A stretch of 64,000 nt of DNA. Source: Thalassotalea sp. G2M2-11 (GTDB lineage Bacteria > Pseudomonadota > Gammaproteobacteria > Enterobacterales > Alteromonadaceae). The stretch is from contig NZ_JADNYL010000002.1 in assembly GCF_017168195.1 (NCBI RefSeq), positions 496,001-560,000 on the forward strand. The letters run 5' to 3'. A model generated the notes under the pieces. It was not told the origin of the DNA. It ran no database searches and saw only the letters and a program-made list of their open reading frames with translations. Made by a program: the position numbers and the translations under genes. Each line of letters opens with the position of its first letter. The stretch's first letter is position 1. Shown here piece after piece: positions 45,411 through 55,545 of this stretch.

Positions 45411-45470
45411 ACATTACCTACAGAAACTACACTTTCTTGAAGAAAAAAACTAGTTATTACTTTAAGAAAG

Positions 45471-45547
45471 TGGTCGGTGATGCAAGATTCGAACTTGCGA
45501 CCCCTTGGACCCAAACCAAGTGCGCTACCAAGCTGCGCTAATCACCG
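45471..45547 (-). tRNA. tRNA-Pro (anticodon TGG), first gene of the tRNA operon
   Basis: 77 nt, identical to the tRNA-Pro at 45143-45219, including CCA and the CTTTCTT just after it. It is the first tRNA after the promoter. The duplication gives the order Pro-Arg-His-Pro. Confidence 0.97.
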
Positions 45548-45585
45548 ACAATTGTTAAAAAGCTGCTTGCTTTCAACGGGTGCGG

Positions 45586-45614
45586 ATATTACCTAGTTGA
45601 CTGTTCTTCGTCAA
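45586..45614 (-). promoter_or_regulatory. Sigma-70 promoter of the tRNA operon with GC-rich discriminator
   Basis: On the minus strand TTGACG (45614-45609), a 17-bp spacer, and TAATAT (45591-45586). The following bases CCGCACCCG form a GC-rich discriminator of the kind found in stable-RNA promoters under stringent control. The start would lie near 45579, about 32 nt before the first tRNA. Confidence 0.85.
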
Positions 45615-45833
45615 ACGTTTTTTATAAAAAATGTTGTGTTCGCTCACTTTTACAGCAAGCCGAGCCAAAGAATAGACTATTTGCTCAGTTTTAACACAAA
45701 AACAACAAAAATAAGTAAATTATTACCATTTATCTTTTAACGTCTATATATACAATATATTGTGATTTTCACCTACTACTTAATCATAAATTATGCGAAA
45801 ATGTCGCGTCTTTAATTTAACGCCTTAGGAATT

Positions 45834-46688
45834 ATGACTGCATCACTTATCGATGGCAAAGCAATTGCCCAGCAACTACGATCTTCTGTCAAAGAAAAAG
45901 TTTCTCAACGTATCGCACAAGGTAAACGAGCTCCTGGCTTAGCGGTTATCCTTGTTGGTAACGATCCTGCCTCTGAAGTTTATGTTGGTAGTAAACGTAG
46001 AGCCTGTGAGGAAGTTGGTTTTGTATCTCGTTCATATGATTTACCTGATACAACGACAGAACAAGAATTACTTGACTTGGTCGAGGCGCTAAACCACGAT
46101 GATGAGATCGACGGTATATTAGTGCAATTGCCGCTACCAGCAGGGCTTGACGCCAATTTAGTGATTGAAACCATAGCGCCAAAAAAAGATGTTGATGGCT
46201 TCCACCCATCCAATGTCGGTAAACTTGCCTTGCGTCAACCGGGTCTTCGTCCATGTACACCAAAAGGCATAATGACGCTCATTGAATCAACTGGTGTAAA
46301 ACCTCATGGCTTAGATGCCTTAGTCGTTGGCGCATCAAATATTGTTGGTCGCCCAATGACTTTAGAGTTATTACTAGCAGGGTGTACTATTACCACGACA
46401 CATCGCTTTACCAAAAACCTTGAAGAGAAAGTCAGAAACGCAGATCTTATTGTTGTCGCGGTTGGTAAGCCAGAGTTTATTCCTGGCGATTGGATTAAAG
46501 AAGGCGCTATCGTTATCGATGTAGGTATTAATCGCTTAGACAATGGTACATTAGTCGGTGATGTTGAGTTTGATGTGGCAAAAGAAAGAGCAGCATATAT
46601 AACTCCTGTTCCTGGCGGAGTCGGCCCGATGACTGTGGCTAGCTTAATCGAGAATACCTTAATCGCCTGTGAGCAGTTTCATAATTAA
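45834..46688 (+). CDS. folD: Bifunctional methylenetetrahydrofolate dehydrogenase/cyclohydrolase
   Basis: A 284-residue cytoplasmic enzyme that interconverts 5,10-methylene- and 10-formyl-tetrahydrofolate with NADP. The substrate Tyr/Lys pair is in [12 protein letters not shown]. FolD signatures include [10 protein letters not shown], the NADP site [12 protein letters not shown] and [12 protein letters not shown] at the end. The length is close to E. coli FolD (288). It diverges from the tRNA operon, and a bidirectional terminator follows. Confidence 0.97.
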   Translation: MTASLIDGKAIAQQLRSSVKEKVSQRIAQGKRAPGLAVILVGNDPASEVYVGSKRRACEEVGFVSRSYDLPDTTTEQELLDLVEALNHDDEIDGILVQLPLPAGLDANLVIETIAPKKDVDGFHPSNVGKLALRQPGLRPCTPKGIMTLIESTGVKPHGLDALVVGASNIVGRPMTLELLLAGCTITTTHRFTKNLEEKVRNADLIVVAVGKPEFIPGDWIKEGAIVIDVGINRLDNGTLVGDVEFDVAKERAAYITPVPGGVGPMTVASLIENTLIACEQFHN

Positions 46689-46713
46689 GTAGTAAAATAC
46701 AATTAACTTAATC

Positions 46714-46752
46714 AAAAAAAGCCGCATTGTAGCAATACATTGCGGCTTTTTT
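46714..46752. terminator. Bidirectional terminator between folD and phoA
   Basis: Outer stem AAAAAAGCCGCA/TGCGGCTTTTTT continues inward as TGTA/TACA with loop GCAA. A and T flanks suit both convergent genes. Confidence 0.92.
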
Positions 46753-46780
46753 GTCAGCTAATAAAAATGGATTGATAAAC

Positions 46781-48394
46781 TTATTTATCTAAACGAGCCG
46801 CTTTATTGATCACGTGAAAAATAATTGATTGCTCATTGGTACCAGAAACTAAATGTGCTCCTGCGCCTTTACCATATATAGCAACATCTTCCCCCGCATG
46901 GCTCTCTGATGAAAGCGGTACAAGTGATTCTTGATGATAACCTGACGATTCAGTATCTACATCAGTCAAATCATGTCGACCAGCACTAATTGGCATGTAA
47001 TAACTCTTATCCGCATTTGTTTCATCACCGAGCTCTTTAAAGCCATTCCCGTTAGCATAAGATAATGTTGTATATGGCATACCATCTGCAGCAAGCGCTG
47101 GCTCATCTTTACCTACCGATACAGTTTTACCTAAAATAGGGTTACCACGTTTAGGGTAGCCACCAATAGTTAACACATGGCTATGATCAGCTGTGACAAT
47201 AATTAATGTCTCTTTCAAATCAACAGCATCAACCGCCGTTTTGACTGCGTTAGAAAATTCGATGGTATCTGTAAGCGCATTATAAGCACTACCGGCATGA
47301 TGGCCATGGTCAATTCGTCCAGATTCCACCATTAGAAAGAAACCTTTTCTATTGTTATCTAAAATATCAATCGCTTTACTGGTCATTTCTGATAATGAGG
47401 GTTCGCCAGCAATATCATTTTGACGGTCAGCTTCATAAGCCATATGCGACTCATTGAATAATGCAAATAGCTTTTCGGTACTATCTGCATCAATGGCATT
47501 AAAACCGGCTTGATCGATAATATATTGTCCTTGTGGATACTGCGCTTGCCACTCAGCAGTAAGATCACGTCCATCTGTTCGATCCCCTTCAATAGCACTT
47601 GCCGCATCAATTGAATTATAAGCTGCATTTTTGGGTAAAAAGTGACGACGGCCTCCTCCCATCACCACATCAATACCATCTACTAGTTTTGCAGAAGGAA
47701 AACGCGCTTTGGTATTTTGTTCAAACTCAACAAGTTGCAACGCAATATCTTTACACCCTGCTTCTACCGCTTGAGCAGGCATATCTGAAATATCTTCCCA
47801 ATTACGATCCGCTGATTTGGCATAAGTGGCGGCTGGGGTTGCATGAGTAATACGTGCGGTAGACAGTATACCTGTCGATTTACCTTTCGCTTCAGCAAGC
47901 TCTAACGCTGTAACTAGCTCATTACCAGCAACCGTTGAGCAATCACCTCGTACAATATTTTCATTCACACCTATCACACCAACATCCGTTTTAACCCCTG
48001 TCATCATTGCAGTCATGGTGCCAGCTGAATCTGGTGTTTGAGCATCAACATTATAGGTTTTAGCTAAGCCAGTATAAGGGAACAAATCAAAGCTCAAATT
48101 ATTCTCTTCTCCCGCCATGCCTTTTAACTGTCCTTCTAAAATGCGCGCAGCAGTAACGGTAGACATCCCCATACCATCGCCGACAAAAAGAATAACATTT
48201 TTAGCAGGGCGGCCGAATAACTTGCCCTTTTCATTTAAGCGTTGTTGTCCTTCGACAAACCAAGGGCTAGCTGTTTGATAGCTTGGTAATAGTTCTTTAT
48301 TTTTACTTTTATTACCTTGAGCTTGTTTAGCATAAGCAGGAATGCTGACAGCCAATGCAGCGGAAATTAACAATACCATTTTTTTAATTTTCAT
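46781..48394 (-). CDS. phoA: Alkaline phosphatase
   Basis: A 537-residue periplasmic phosphomonoesterase. The signal peptide is MKIKKMVLLISAALAVSIPAYA. The first metal site lies in NVILFVGDGMG, and the catalytic Ser in TPDSAGTMTAM (about residue 122). The metal ligand regions ESGRIDHGHHAG and VTADHSHV also match. It is longer than E. coli PhoA (471), as in marine forms. Five PhoB half-sites lie upstream, so phosphate starvation should induce it. AGGAGG precedes the ATG. Confidence 0.93.
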   Translation of the reverse strand: MKIKKMVLLISAALAVSIPAYAKQAQGNKSKNKELLPSYQTASPWFVEGQQRLNEKGKLFGRPAKNVILFVGDGMGMSTVTAARILEGQLKGMAGEENNLSFDLFPYTGLAKTYNVDAQTPDSAGTMTAMMTGVKTDVGVIGVNENIVRGDCSTVAGNELVTALELAEAKGKSTGILSTARITHATPAATYAKSADRNWEDISDMPAQAVEAGCKDIALQLVEFEQNTKARFPSAKLVDGIDVVMGGGRRHFLPKNAAYNSIDAASAIEGDRTDGRDLTAEWQAQYPQGQYIIDQAGFNAIDADSTEKLFALFNESHMAYEADRQNDIAGEPSLSEMTSKAIDILDNNRKGFFLMVESGRIDHGHHAGSAYNALTDTIEFSNAVKTAVDAVDLKETLIIVTADHSHVLTIGGYPKRGNPILGKTVSVGKDEPALAADGMPYTTLSYANGNGFKELGDETNADKSYYMPISAGRHDLTDVDTESSGYHQESLVPLSSESHAGEDVAIYGKGAGAHLVSGTNEQSIIFHVINKAARLDK

Positions 48395-48447
48395 AGTGCC
48401 TCCTGAGCAATTGAGTTACTCCAGAGTTTCTACTGATAAGATGAACA

Positions 48448-48502
48448 AGTGATGACAAAAAGTTGAAAGTTAATCGACAGCTTTAAGACAAAACAATGAC
48501 AA
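48448..48502 (-). promoter_or_regulatory. Pho box array upstream of phoA (five 11-bp half-sites)
   Basis: On the minus strand five consecutive 11-bp units each begin with a form of CTGTCAT: TTGTCAT, TTGTCTT, CTGTCGA, CTTTCAA, TTGTCAT. The 11-bp period is that of tandem PhoB monomer sites. The array ends 53 bp before the phoA start, a promoter position. Confidence 0.8.
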
Positions 48503-48557
48503 GCCGAGTTAGCGCTGTTTGCTTTCCAATAGCCTATATAGATTTACAGGCAATAAA

Positions 48558-48579
48558 AAAGCACTCCGCAGAGTGCTTT
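48558..48579 (-). terminator. Rho-independent terminator after cysS
   Basis: Nine-bp stem AAAGCACTC/GAGTGCTTT with loop CGCA, followed by T on the minus strand. It lies 23 nt past the cysS stop. Confidence 0.88.
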
Positions 48580-48602
48580 ATCAATCATTAATTAGTTAAC
48601 AA

Positions 48603-49988
48603 CTAGCCTTTACGCCAAGTCGTTTTGCCAGCGCTATCTTCTAAGACAATATTCATCGCATTAAGCTTATCTCGCGCTTCATCCGCCAATGCCCAATTTT
48701 TATCCGCACGGGCTTGATTACGCTGCGCAATAAGCGCTTCAATTTCAGCAACTTCATCATCATTGCCATCGCCTTGTAGATAGCTTTCAGGGGCAAGCTG
48801 TAATAAGCCTAATAAACCACCTAAAGCTTTCAAGATTGATGCTAATTCTTTCGCTTGTGCAGGGTCACTTTGCTTAGCCACATTGAGCTGTTTGGCAATA
48901 TCAAATAACACAGATAAGGCTTGAGGGGTATTAAAGTCATCATCCATTGCCTGACAGAATGCTTTGACATGCTCATTCTCTTTATCAAGAGAATAGTTTT
49001 CACTAATATCAACATCACGTAACGCGGTATAAATACGCTCAAGTGACGCTTTCGCTTGCTCTAAGTTATCAGTCGAGTAATTTAACTGACTACGGTATTG
49101 CCCTGTGGTTAAGAAAAAGCGTGTCGTCTCGGCATCATAGTTCGCCAGCACTTCTCGAATAGTAAAGAAGTTACCTAATGATTTTGACATTTTTTCCTGA
49201 TCAACTTGCACCATGCCAGTGTGGATCCAGTAATTAACATATGGCGTATCTAGGGCACAACAACTCTGCGCAACCTCGTTTTCATGATGCGGAAATTGTA
49301 AGTCTGAACCACCACCATGAATGTCAAAGTGTTTGCCCAGTACCTTAGCATTCATGGCTGAACATTCTATATGCCAACCTGGACGCCCTGGCCCCCATGG
49401 TGAATCCCAGCTTGGTTCTTCTGGTTTACCAGACTTCCATAAGACAAAATCTAATGGGTTACGTTTAGTTTCATCAACATCAACACGAGAACCTGCTTGA
49501 AGTTGTTCTAAATTTTGACCACTTAATTGACCATAATCAGCAAAGCTGGAAACATCAAAAAGTACATCACCGCTATCAGCCACATAAGCATGGGACTTCG
49601 ACACTAACGTTTCGATCATCTCGATAATTTCAGGCATATGCGTGGTCACTCGAGGCTCGAAATCAGGACGCATCATATTAAGTGCGTCAAAATCTTCATG
49701 CATAGCGGCAATAGTGCGAGCTGTTAAAGCATCTGGCGTTTCATTATTCTCAAGCGCTCGGTTAATAATTTTATCTTCAACGTCAGTAATATTACGTACA
49801 TAATTAACGTCATAACCTGAAAAACGTAAGTAACGGGCAATATTATCAAAGCTAATATAGGTACGAGCATGACCAATATGGCACAAGTCATATACGGTAC
49901 ACCCACAAACATACAACCCCACTTTACCTTCGTTGATCGGTGTAAAGGTTTCCTTTTTACGGGTTAAAGTATTGTATATTTGTAACAT
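48603..49988 (-). CDS. cysS: Cysteinyl-tRNA synthetase
   Basis: A 461-residue class I synthetase, the exact length of E. coli CysS. The zinc/Cys-binding start [16 protein letters not shown] includes the HIGH motif. KMSKS is present as [10 protein letters not shown], and the zinc ligands recur in WHIECSAM and FPHHENE. ATG 49988 gives the family N-terminus [17 protein letters not shown] six codons earlier was rejected. It diverges from ppiB, the same cysS/ppiB layout as in E. coli. Confidence 0.97.
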   Translation of the reverse strand: MLQIYNTLTRKKETFTPINEGKVGLYVCGCTVYDLCHIGHARTYISFDNIARYLRFSGYDVNYVRNITDVEDKIINRALENNETPDALTARTIAAMHEDFDALNMMRPDFEPRVTTHMPEIIEMIETLVSKSHAYVADSGDVLFDVSSFADYGQLSGQNLEQLQAGSRVDVDETKRNPLDFVLWKSGKPEEPSWDSPWGPGRPGWHIECSAMNAKVLGKHFDIHGGGSDLQFPHHENEVAQSCCALDTPYVNYWIHTGMVQVDQEKMSKSLGNFFTIREVLANYDAETTRFFLTTGQYRSQLNYSTDNLEQAKASLERIYTALRDVDISENYSLDKENEHVKAFCQAMDDDFNTPQALSVLFDIAKQLNVAKQSDPAQAKELASILKALGGLLGLLQLAPESYLQGDGNDDEVAEIEALIAQRNQARADKNWALADEARDKLNAMNIVLEDSAGKTTWRKG

Positions 49989-50123
49989 GAGACTAATTGC
50001 TTCCAATTTATGAGGTTAAATTCGCGCTAATTGTACCTTAACATTACATTATGGTCATCACTTCCCTTTACAGAATCTGCCTTTAGGTTACAATTCTCTC
50101 ATTATTTACTATGAGAAATGATT

Positions 50124-50615
50124 ATGATCACATTTAAGACAACATTGGGCGACATTAAAATCGAACTAGACTTTGATAATGCGCCAATTACCGCAAAAAA
50201 CTTTGAACAATATGCAAAAGATGGTTTTTATAATGACACGATTTTTCATCGTGTGATCAAAGGATTTATGGCTCAAGGTGGCGGTTTTACTTCTGGCATG
50301 GGTGAAAAAGAAACACGAGCAAGCATTCAAAATGAAGCCAATAATGGTTTAAGCAATAACCGTGGCACCTTAGCTATGGCTCGTACCCAAGACCCTCATT
50401 CAGCTTCTGCACAGTTTTTTATTAACCTAACCGATAATGATTTCTTAGATTTTAAAAATGAGTCAGTACAAGGCTGGGGCTACTGTGTGTTTGGTAAAGT
50501 AGTTGAAGGCATGGATATTGTCGATAAAATGACCTTAGTGGATACGGGACGTATGGGTTTTCATGATGATGTACCAAAAGAAGAAATTATCATTGAAGAC
50601 ACTATTGTTGAATAA
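50124..50615 (+). CDS. ppiB: Peptidyl-prolyl cis-trans isomerase B (cytoplasmic cyclophilin)
   Basis: A 163-residue cyclophilin without a signal peptide. The active site has [13 protein letters not shown] (catalytic Arg), GTLAMART and [11 protein letters not shown]. coli PpiB is 164 residues. ATG 50124 gives the start [11 protein letters not shown]; another ATG two codons earlier is possible. It is followed after 15 bp by lpxH on the same strand, the E. coli ppiB-lpxH order. Confidence 0.95.
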   Translation: MITFKTTLGDIKIELDFDNAPITAKNFEQYAKDGFYNDTIFHRVIKGFMAQGGGFTSGMGEKETRASIQNEANNGLSNNRGTLAMARTQDPHSASAQFFINLTDNDFLDFKNESVQGWGYCVFGKVVEGMDIVDKMTLVDTGRMGFHDDVPKEEIIIEDTIVE

Positions 50616-50630
50616 CAACTCGTATTGTCA

Positions 50631-51392
50631 ATGAACTCAGAAAAAAGCGCAGCATTCACCTATTTTATTGCTGACTTACATCTAGCGCAAAACAGGCCTG
50701 ATATAACGGCCTGTTTTTTATCGTTTTTACAAAATGATGCAGTAGCAGCAGATGCACTCTATATTTTGGGTGACTTATTTGAGTATTGGATTGGTGATGA
50801 TGATAACTCCCCTTTTGTCTTAGCAATTGCCCAAGGGCTGAAAGCACTTAGCCAAAGCGGCGTTCCTATCTATTTTATCCATGGAAATCGTGACTTTTTA
50901 TTAGGTAAAGGTTTCGCTCAACAAGCAGGGATGACCTTACTTCCCGAAATTGATGTTATCGATCTGTATGGTCAATCGGTTGTGATCATGCATGGTGACA
51001 CTTTGTGCACCAGAGATACCGCCTATCAAGATTTTCGTAAAAAATCACGTTCATGGTGGTGGCAAGCAATGGTTAAAAATTTACCGCTATTTATTCGCCG
51101 AAAAATTGCTGAAAACTATCGCAAAAAAAGTGCTGAAGCCACGTCAATGAAAAGCCAAGAAATAATGGATGTTACGGAAAGTGAAGTGATAAAAAGCTTA
51201 ACTGAACATCATTGTTCATTGATGATCCACGGCCACACCCACAGACCTAATATCCATTACGTTAATTTAAGCGATAGAGAAGGCAAACGGATCGTGCTTG
51301 GAGATTGGTACGAGCAAGGCTCTTGGTTGAAATTTGATCGTTCAGGCTTTCAATTACTAAACCGTGATTTATCACAAGGGCCCAGTAAATAA
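50631..51392 (+). CDS. lpxH: UDP-2,3-diacylglucosamine diphosphatase
   Basis: A 253-residue calcineurin-like phosphoesterase that cleaves UDP-2,3-diacylglucosamine to lipid X in lipid A synthesis, at the inner face of the inner membrane. The metal motifs are clear: IADLHL, LGDLFEYWIGDD, HGNRD, MHGDT and HGHTHRP. It is slightly longer than E. coli LpxH (240). I chose ATG 50631; a TTG two codons earlier is possible. No strong ribosome site is visible, so coupling to ppiB is likely. Confidence 0.94.
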   Translation: MNSEKSAAFTYFIADLHLAQNRPDITACFLSFLQNDAVAADALYILGDLFEYWIGDDDNSPFVLAIAQGLKALSQSGVPIYFIHGNRDFLLGKGFAQQAGMTLLPEIDVIDLYGQSVVIMHGDTLCTRDTAYQDFRKKSRSWWWQAMVKNLPLFIRRKIAENYRKKSAEATSMKSQEIMDVTESEVIKSLTEHHCSLMIHGHTHRPNIHYVNLSDREGKRIVLGDWYEQGSWLKFDRSGFQLLNRDLSQGPSK

Positions 51393-51530
51393 TTTCTTAT
51401 CAATGAATATGATAACCTCATTGTCGTAGAGCAAGTCTACTGAGTAGAGAAATTCGAATAACTCCCTACTTTCTTTATGGTTTTATATCGCATAATATAT
51501 ACAAAGTTATATGAGTTTTAGGGATAAGAT

Positions 51531-52532
51531 ATGAATACTCAAGACAACTACCCAAGCGCAATAAAATTAAGCGAACAAACAATCACCTTTTTAGCGCAAT
51601 ACGAAGTGGCTCCAACACCAATCAATTTTTCTGTTATTTATCATTACTTATCAAAAGACAATCAAGCGTTAAATCACTATATTGACGAATACATCAGTTA
51701 TCATGGTGCCTTAGACGCTGTTTTTATCGAGTCTGCATTCTTAAAATATTTTTCCCACAGCGATAAATTAGAGCGCTCGTTGTTAACCCCTTTTGAGCTC
51801 ACTTTAACCGAGACCATGAAAAAACTGGCTACGCAAGTTAGCAATGGTAATGAAATAGCCACGAATTTAGAAAAAGCAGATAAAGTGCTGTCTGCCTCAA
51901 CAGCTGCATCAACACTTGAACCGCTGATAAAATTTATCAATCGCACATTAACCAGCTCACAGTTACAGCATCAAGAACTTAATAAAGAATTAGCAGATAC
52001 TTATCAGCAAGTTAAGCAGTTAAAATCCCAATTAAAAGCTTCAAGAGATGAAGCCATGCTTGATGCGCTAACAGGGTTATATAATCGTCGTGGCTGCGAA
52101 GAAAAACTACAATCACTTTCGGAAGACGAGATTCATAGCTCATTCGTCATTGATATAGATCACTTTAAAAAAATTAATGATGCATTTGGCCATTCCGTAG
52201 GCGATAAAGTAATTCAAAAAGTCGCGTCTACCATTAAAAGCCACATCACCGATACCGACTTTGCTGTGCGTCATGGTGGCGAAGAGTTTATTGTGGTGTT
52301 GGCAAATAAAACCAAACCAGAAGCACAAAAAGTTGCAGAGAAAATTAGAATTGCTATCACTCAGCTTAGATTGAAGCAAAAAAAATCAAACACTTACCTA
52401 CCTAACATTTCTATTTCTGTTGGTATCTCAGAGTATCGCAATAGCAACAACTGGAAGACCGTCTTTGATCAAGCTGATTCTGCGCTCTATCAAGCTAAAA
52501 ATGCCGGGAGAAACTGCTGCATAGCCATGTAA
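51531..52532 (+). CDS. Diguanylate cyclase (GGDEF domain), no membrane segment
   Basis: A 333-residue, probably cytoplasmic protein. The helical N-terminal region (about 1-170) ends in a coiled coil (QELNKELADTYQQVKQLKSQLK) that likely drives dimerisation. The GGDEF domain has DALTGLYNRRG, the metal Asp in FVIDIDHFKKIND and the intact active site RHGGEEF. The inhibitory I-site RxxD is not intact (TDTD in that place), so product inhibition is doubtful. It should make c-di-GMP from GTP. Receivers in the window include the PilZ protein at 17.8-18.5 kb. Confidence 0.9.
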   Translation: MNTQDNYPSAIKLSEQTITFLAQYEVAPTPINFSVIYHYLSKDNQALNHYIDEYISYHGALDAVFIESAFLKYFSHSDKLERSLLTPFELTLTETMKKLATQVSNGNEIATNLEKADKVLSASTAASTLEPLIKFINRTLTSSQLQHQELNKELADTYQQVKQLKSQLKASRDEAMLDALTGLYNRRGCEEKLQSLSEDEIHSSFVIDIDHFKKINDAFGHSVGDKVIQKVASTIKSHITDTDFAVRHGGEEFIVVLANKTKPEAQKVAEKIRIAITQLRLKQKKSNTYLPNISISVGISEYRNSNNWKTVFDQADSALYQAKNAGRNCCIAM

Positions 52533-52703
52533 GCCTATACGGGCACGCCGCTATGAAAGTTGAAATATTTATCGGGTGATGAAATAAGCTCGCTTCTATT
52601 TTACCTGAAAAGTTTAATGTACTCTGCATCCCCTTATTAGCATATCTTAAGCTAGTCTTGATAATAACGAGTTTCACGTGTTGATAAAGAGACTTCCCCC
52701 CCT

Positions 52704-52745
52704 TTTTACCTTTTACCTTTTACCTTTTACCTTTTACCTTTTACC
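52704..52745 (+). repeat. Heptanucleotide microsatellite (TTTTACC)6
   Basis: Six perfect copies of TTTTACC in tandem, preceded by a run of C and T. It lies in the convergent gap between the diguanylate cyclase and the hybrid kinase, 31 bp past the kinase stop. Slippage there would not alter a reading frame. Confidence 0.95.
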
Positions 52746-52776
52746 GACATACAGTACTAACTTAATTTCCGTCGTA

Positions 52777-54465
52777 TTAAGTTTTTTTGGGGTTATAAAC
52801 ATTGAGTAAAGAGTTCAATTTTTCCTTATCAAAAGGTTTACCTAAAAAGCCATTCATACCTACTGCAAAATATTGCTCAACATCACTTTTCAGAGTATTT
52901 GCGGTCATGGCAATAATAGGCACGTCTTTGCCGGTTTCACTTGCCCTAATTACTTGAGTAGCCGAGAAACCATCCATAACAGGCATTTGGATATCTATCA
53001 AAATAATATCAACGTCATTATTAATAAAATAATCAAGACAATCTTGACCATTTTCAACAAGGACAGTTTGAGCATTATGCCTTGCTAGCATACGTTTAAT
53101 AATAGTTTGGTTAATTCTATTATCTTCCGCAACTAGTACGACTGCCTGCTTTAAATCAACAATATCATTATCTGTAATGTTGAGTTTTGATAGCTTGCTG
53201 AGCAAAAATTTTTGACTGTACCTGAAAGTGGAACCTTGCCCTTTTTTACTTTCAAAACTTAACTCTCCCCCCATCAAGTCACTCAAATTTTGACAGATTG
53301 TTAAGCCAAGTCCTGTACCACCATACTTTCTAGCGGTTGAAAGCTCCTCCTGTTGGAACTCTTGAAAAAGGATTGATTTTTTATTTTCTTCAATGCCAAT
53401 ACCGGTATCAATGACTTCAAAAACAATATCTTGGTACTCATTGCCTTTGTTGATTAAGTTAACCTTTAGTTCAACCGTGCCCATCTCAGTAAATTTAATC
53501 GCATTTGAACACAAATTAAAAATGATTTGACTAACTCGGACAGGGTCTCCATAGGTTATTTTTTCAATCTGTTGGTCAATATTAACAATAAAGTTTACTC
53601 CTTTATTATCCACACTCACTTTTATAGATTTAGCCGTTGAATAAATAATTTCACGTAAATCAAATGGGATATTTTCAATTTCAAGTTTGCCAGCCTCAAT
53701 TTTTGAAAAGTCTAATATGTCATTAACAATATTTGATAAAACATTTGCTGTGCTCTTTATCCCTTTTAAGCATGAATTCTTCTCTGTTGGTGAATCATCC
53801 ACCATGCCTAATTCAGCAAGGTTCAAAATTCCATGTAATGGCGTTCGAATTTCATGAGACATATTAGCCAAGAAAAGGCTTTTGGCTTTCGTCGCTTGTT
53901 CCGCTTCCTCCTTCGCTAACTCTAATTGCAACTGTTGTTGTTGTAGTTGACTCACTGCTAAATGAAGCTTTTTATTGTTGAGTTTTAGTTCTAGTTGAGC
54001 AACAACTTCACGACTTAATAGTGTCAATGCGTTACGTTGTTTTTCTGTTAGCTTAGCCGGTTTGTCACTAATAACGCACAAGGTACCAATTTTTTCACCC
54101 GTGGGAACTTTTAATGGTGCGCCCGCATAAAAACGTATATTAGGGAAATCGACAACCAAAGGATTATCGTAAAAACGTTTATCTTCTAATGCATCGGGAA
54201 CTTCAAAAATATCATCACCTAATATTGCATGAGAACAAAAAGCAATGTCACGATGTGTTTCACAAACATCAAGCCCGACCTTTGACTTAAACCATTGCCG
54301 ATTTTTATCAACCAAACTAACAAGTGCAATCGGTGTTTCACAGATTTCAGCCGTTAATTGCGTAATATCATCAAATGATTTTTCAGCATCAGTGTCTAAA
54401 ATGTCATAATCTGCTAACGCTTTTAGTCTTGCTGATTCATTAGCTGGCACCTTAGCTTTATGCAT
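52777..54465 (-). CDS. Hybrid sensor histidine kinase (GAF-HisKA-HATPase-REC)
   Basis: A 562-residue soluble sensor kinase. The N-terminal GAF domain (about 25-165) includes SLVDKNRQWFKSKVGLD and the conserved RDIAFCSHAI. A Gln-rich coiled coil leads to HisKA with phosphorylated His204 in NMSHEIRTPLHG. The ATPase domain has NLCSNAIKFTE, DTGIGI and GGTGLGL. A C-terminal receiver follows, with phosphoacceptor in ILIDIQMPVMDG and Lys in GKPFDKE. There is no membrane segment or adjacent regulator gene, so the output is unknown. Confidence 0.92.
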   Translation of the reverse strand: MHKAKVPANESARLKALADYDILDTDAEKSFDDITQLTAEICETPIALVSLVDKNRQWFKSKVGLDVCETHRDIAFCSHAILGDDIFEVPDALEDKRFYDNPLVVDFPNIRFYAGAPLKVPTGEKIGTLCVISDKPAKLTEKQRNALTLLSREVVAQLELKLNNKKLHLAVSQLQQQQLQLELAKEEAEQATKAKSLFLANMSHEIRTPLHGILNLAELGMVDDSPTEKNSCLKGIKSTANVLSNIVNDILDFSKIEAGKLEIENIPFDLREIIYSTAKSIKVSVDNKGVNFIVNIDQQIEKITYGDPVRVSQIIFNLCSNAIKFTEMGTVELKVNLINKGNEYQDIVFEVIDTGIGIEENKKSILFQEFQQEELSTARKYGGTGLGLTICQNLSDLMGGELSFESKKGQGSTFRYSQKFLLSKLSKLNITDNDIVDLKQAVVLVAEDNRINQTIIKRMLARHNAQTVLVENGQDCLDYFINNDVDIILIDIQMPVMDGFSATQVIRASETGKDVPIIAMTANTLKSDVEQYFAVGMNGFLGKPFDKEKLNSLLNVYNPKKT

Positions 54466-54786
54466 TATTTTCCACTACTAATTAAAATCAATAATATCAA
54501 TATAGTACTCCAAGGCTTAAAGGTACAATTAAACCTTTCAGCATCCGCTTGAATTAAAACAACTTGCTAATCGCTTCGAAAAAGACAATGAATAGCAAAC
54601 AACAACAGTAAATAAGCTCGCCTACCCTAACAAAAAATATAGCTGTGACAGCCCTTGATCTTAAATTAATCCTAGTAAAACGATGATAATAATTACAACA
54701 TATCAAACCACCAATAATGCATACATGACTTTATCCAGTTAACGATAAAAACCTGATTAACTAAAGGTAAGAACAGAAAGTAAAAT
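54466..54786. other. 321-bp gap between miaE and the hybrid kinase
   Basis: AT-rich and without a gene or clear repeat. It should contain the promoter of the hybrid kinase, which reads away from here on the minus strand, and the 3' end of miaE. I see no strong terminator in it. Confidence 0.45.
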
Positions 54787-55545
54787 TTATGCTGGTAGGC
54801 CGGAGTGAAATTTAAAATCGCAATCAGGTGACGAAATAAGCTCAGCTTCTACTTTAGCAAAGTAACTGACTCTCTCAGAAATATCATGACCTGCGATTTC
54901 TTCGGCCAAAGTTAAATAGTCCTGATAATGACGTGCTTCACTGCGTAGCAATGAGATGTAAAAATCACCTAAACGCTTATCGACATGCGGTGCCAGCTTT
55001 GCAAACCGTTCACAAGAACGAGCTTCAATATATGCACCAATAATGAGTTTATCAATCATTGCGTCTGGTTCAAATGTTTTAACGTGACGTAACATGCCTT
55101 TTGCATAACGACATGGCGTAATACTTTTATATTCAACACCATACTCATCCATAATCTCCAGCACTTGATAAAAATGATGTAACTCTTCTTTTATCAATAG
55201 CACCATTTTATCGATTAAATCTTGCCCATAAGGTGAGTCTGACTTTGGCATGATATTTTTAGACAATTTATTTTGATTGACCAGATCTCGCCAGTCTCCT
55301 TCACGTTTATAAATCAAGGTTTCAAAAGGTTTAAGCCAAGCTAATAACGCATCACCACTTTCTTTATCTACCGCATACTTTCGAATTAAAAACATCGCTG
55401 ATTGCGCTGCCTTTAACTCACAAATCAAATGATCAATTAAAATAATGGCTAGATTTTCATGCTGTTTCGCTTTTTCTATCCAAGCACTTGGGGTTTCGCA
55501 TTGTAAAAATGCATTAATAGGCGCCAACAATTTTTCTATAGACAT
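54787..55545 (-). CDS. miaE: tRNA 2-methylthio-N6-isopentenyladenosine-37 hydroxylase
   Basis: A 252-residue diiron monooxygenase that hydroxylates the isopentenyl group of ms2i6A37 in tRNA. The ferritin-like four-helix core shows its Glu/His ligands: DHLICELKAAQSA, KEELHHFYQVLE, IEARSCERFAKLAP and SEARHYQDYLTLA. The enzyme requires oxygen, so this modification reports aerobic growth. ATG 55545 is preferred over a TTG one codon earlier. It stands alone, divergent from a small unknown gene. Confidence 0.93.
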   Translation of the reverse strand: MSIEKLLAPINAFLQCETPSAWIEKAKQHENLAIILIDHLICELKAAQSAMFLIRKYAVDKESGDALLAWLKPFETLIYKREGDWRDLVNQNKLSKNIMPKSDSPYGQDLIDKMVLLIKEELHHFYQVLEIMDEYGVEYKSITPCRYAKGMLRHVKTFEPDAMIDKLIIGAYIEARSCERFAKLAPHVDKRLGDFYISLLRSEARHYQDYLTLAEEIAGHDISERVSYFAKVEAELISSPDCDFKFHSGLPA

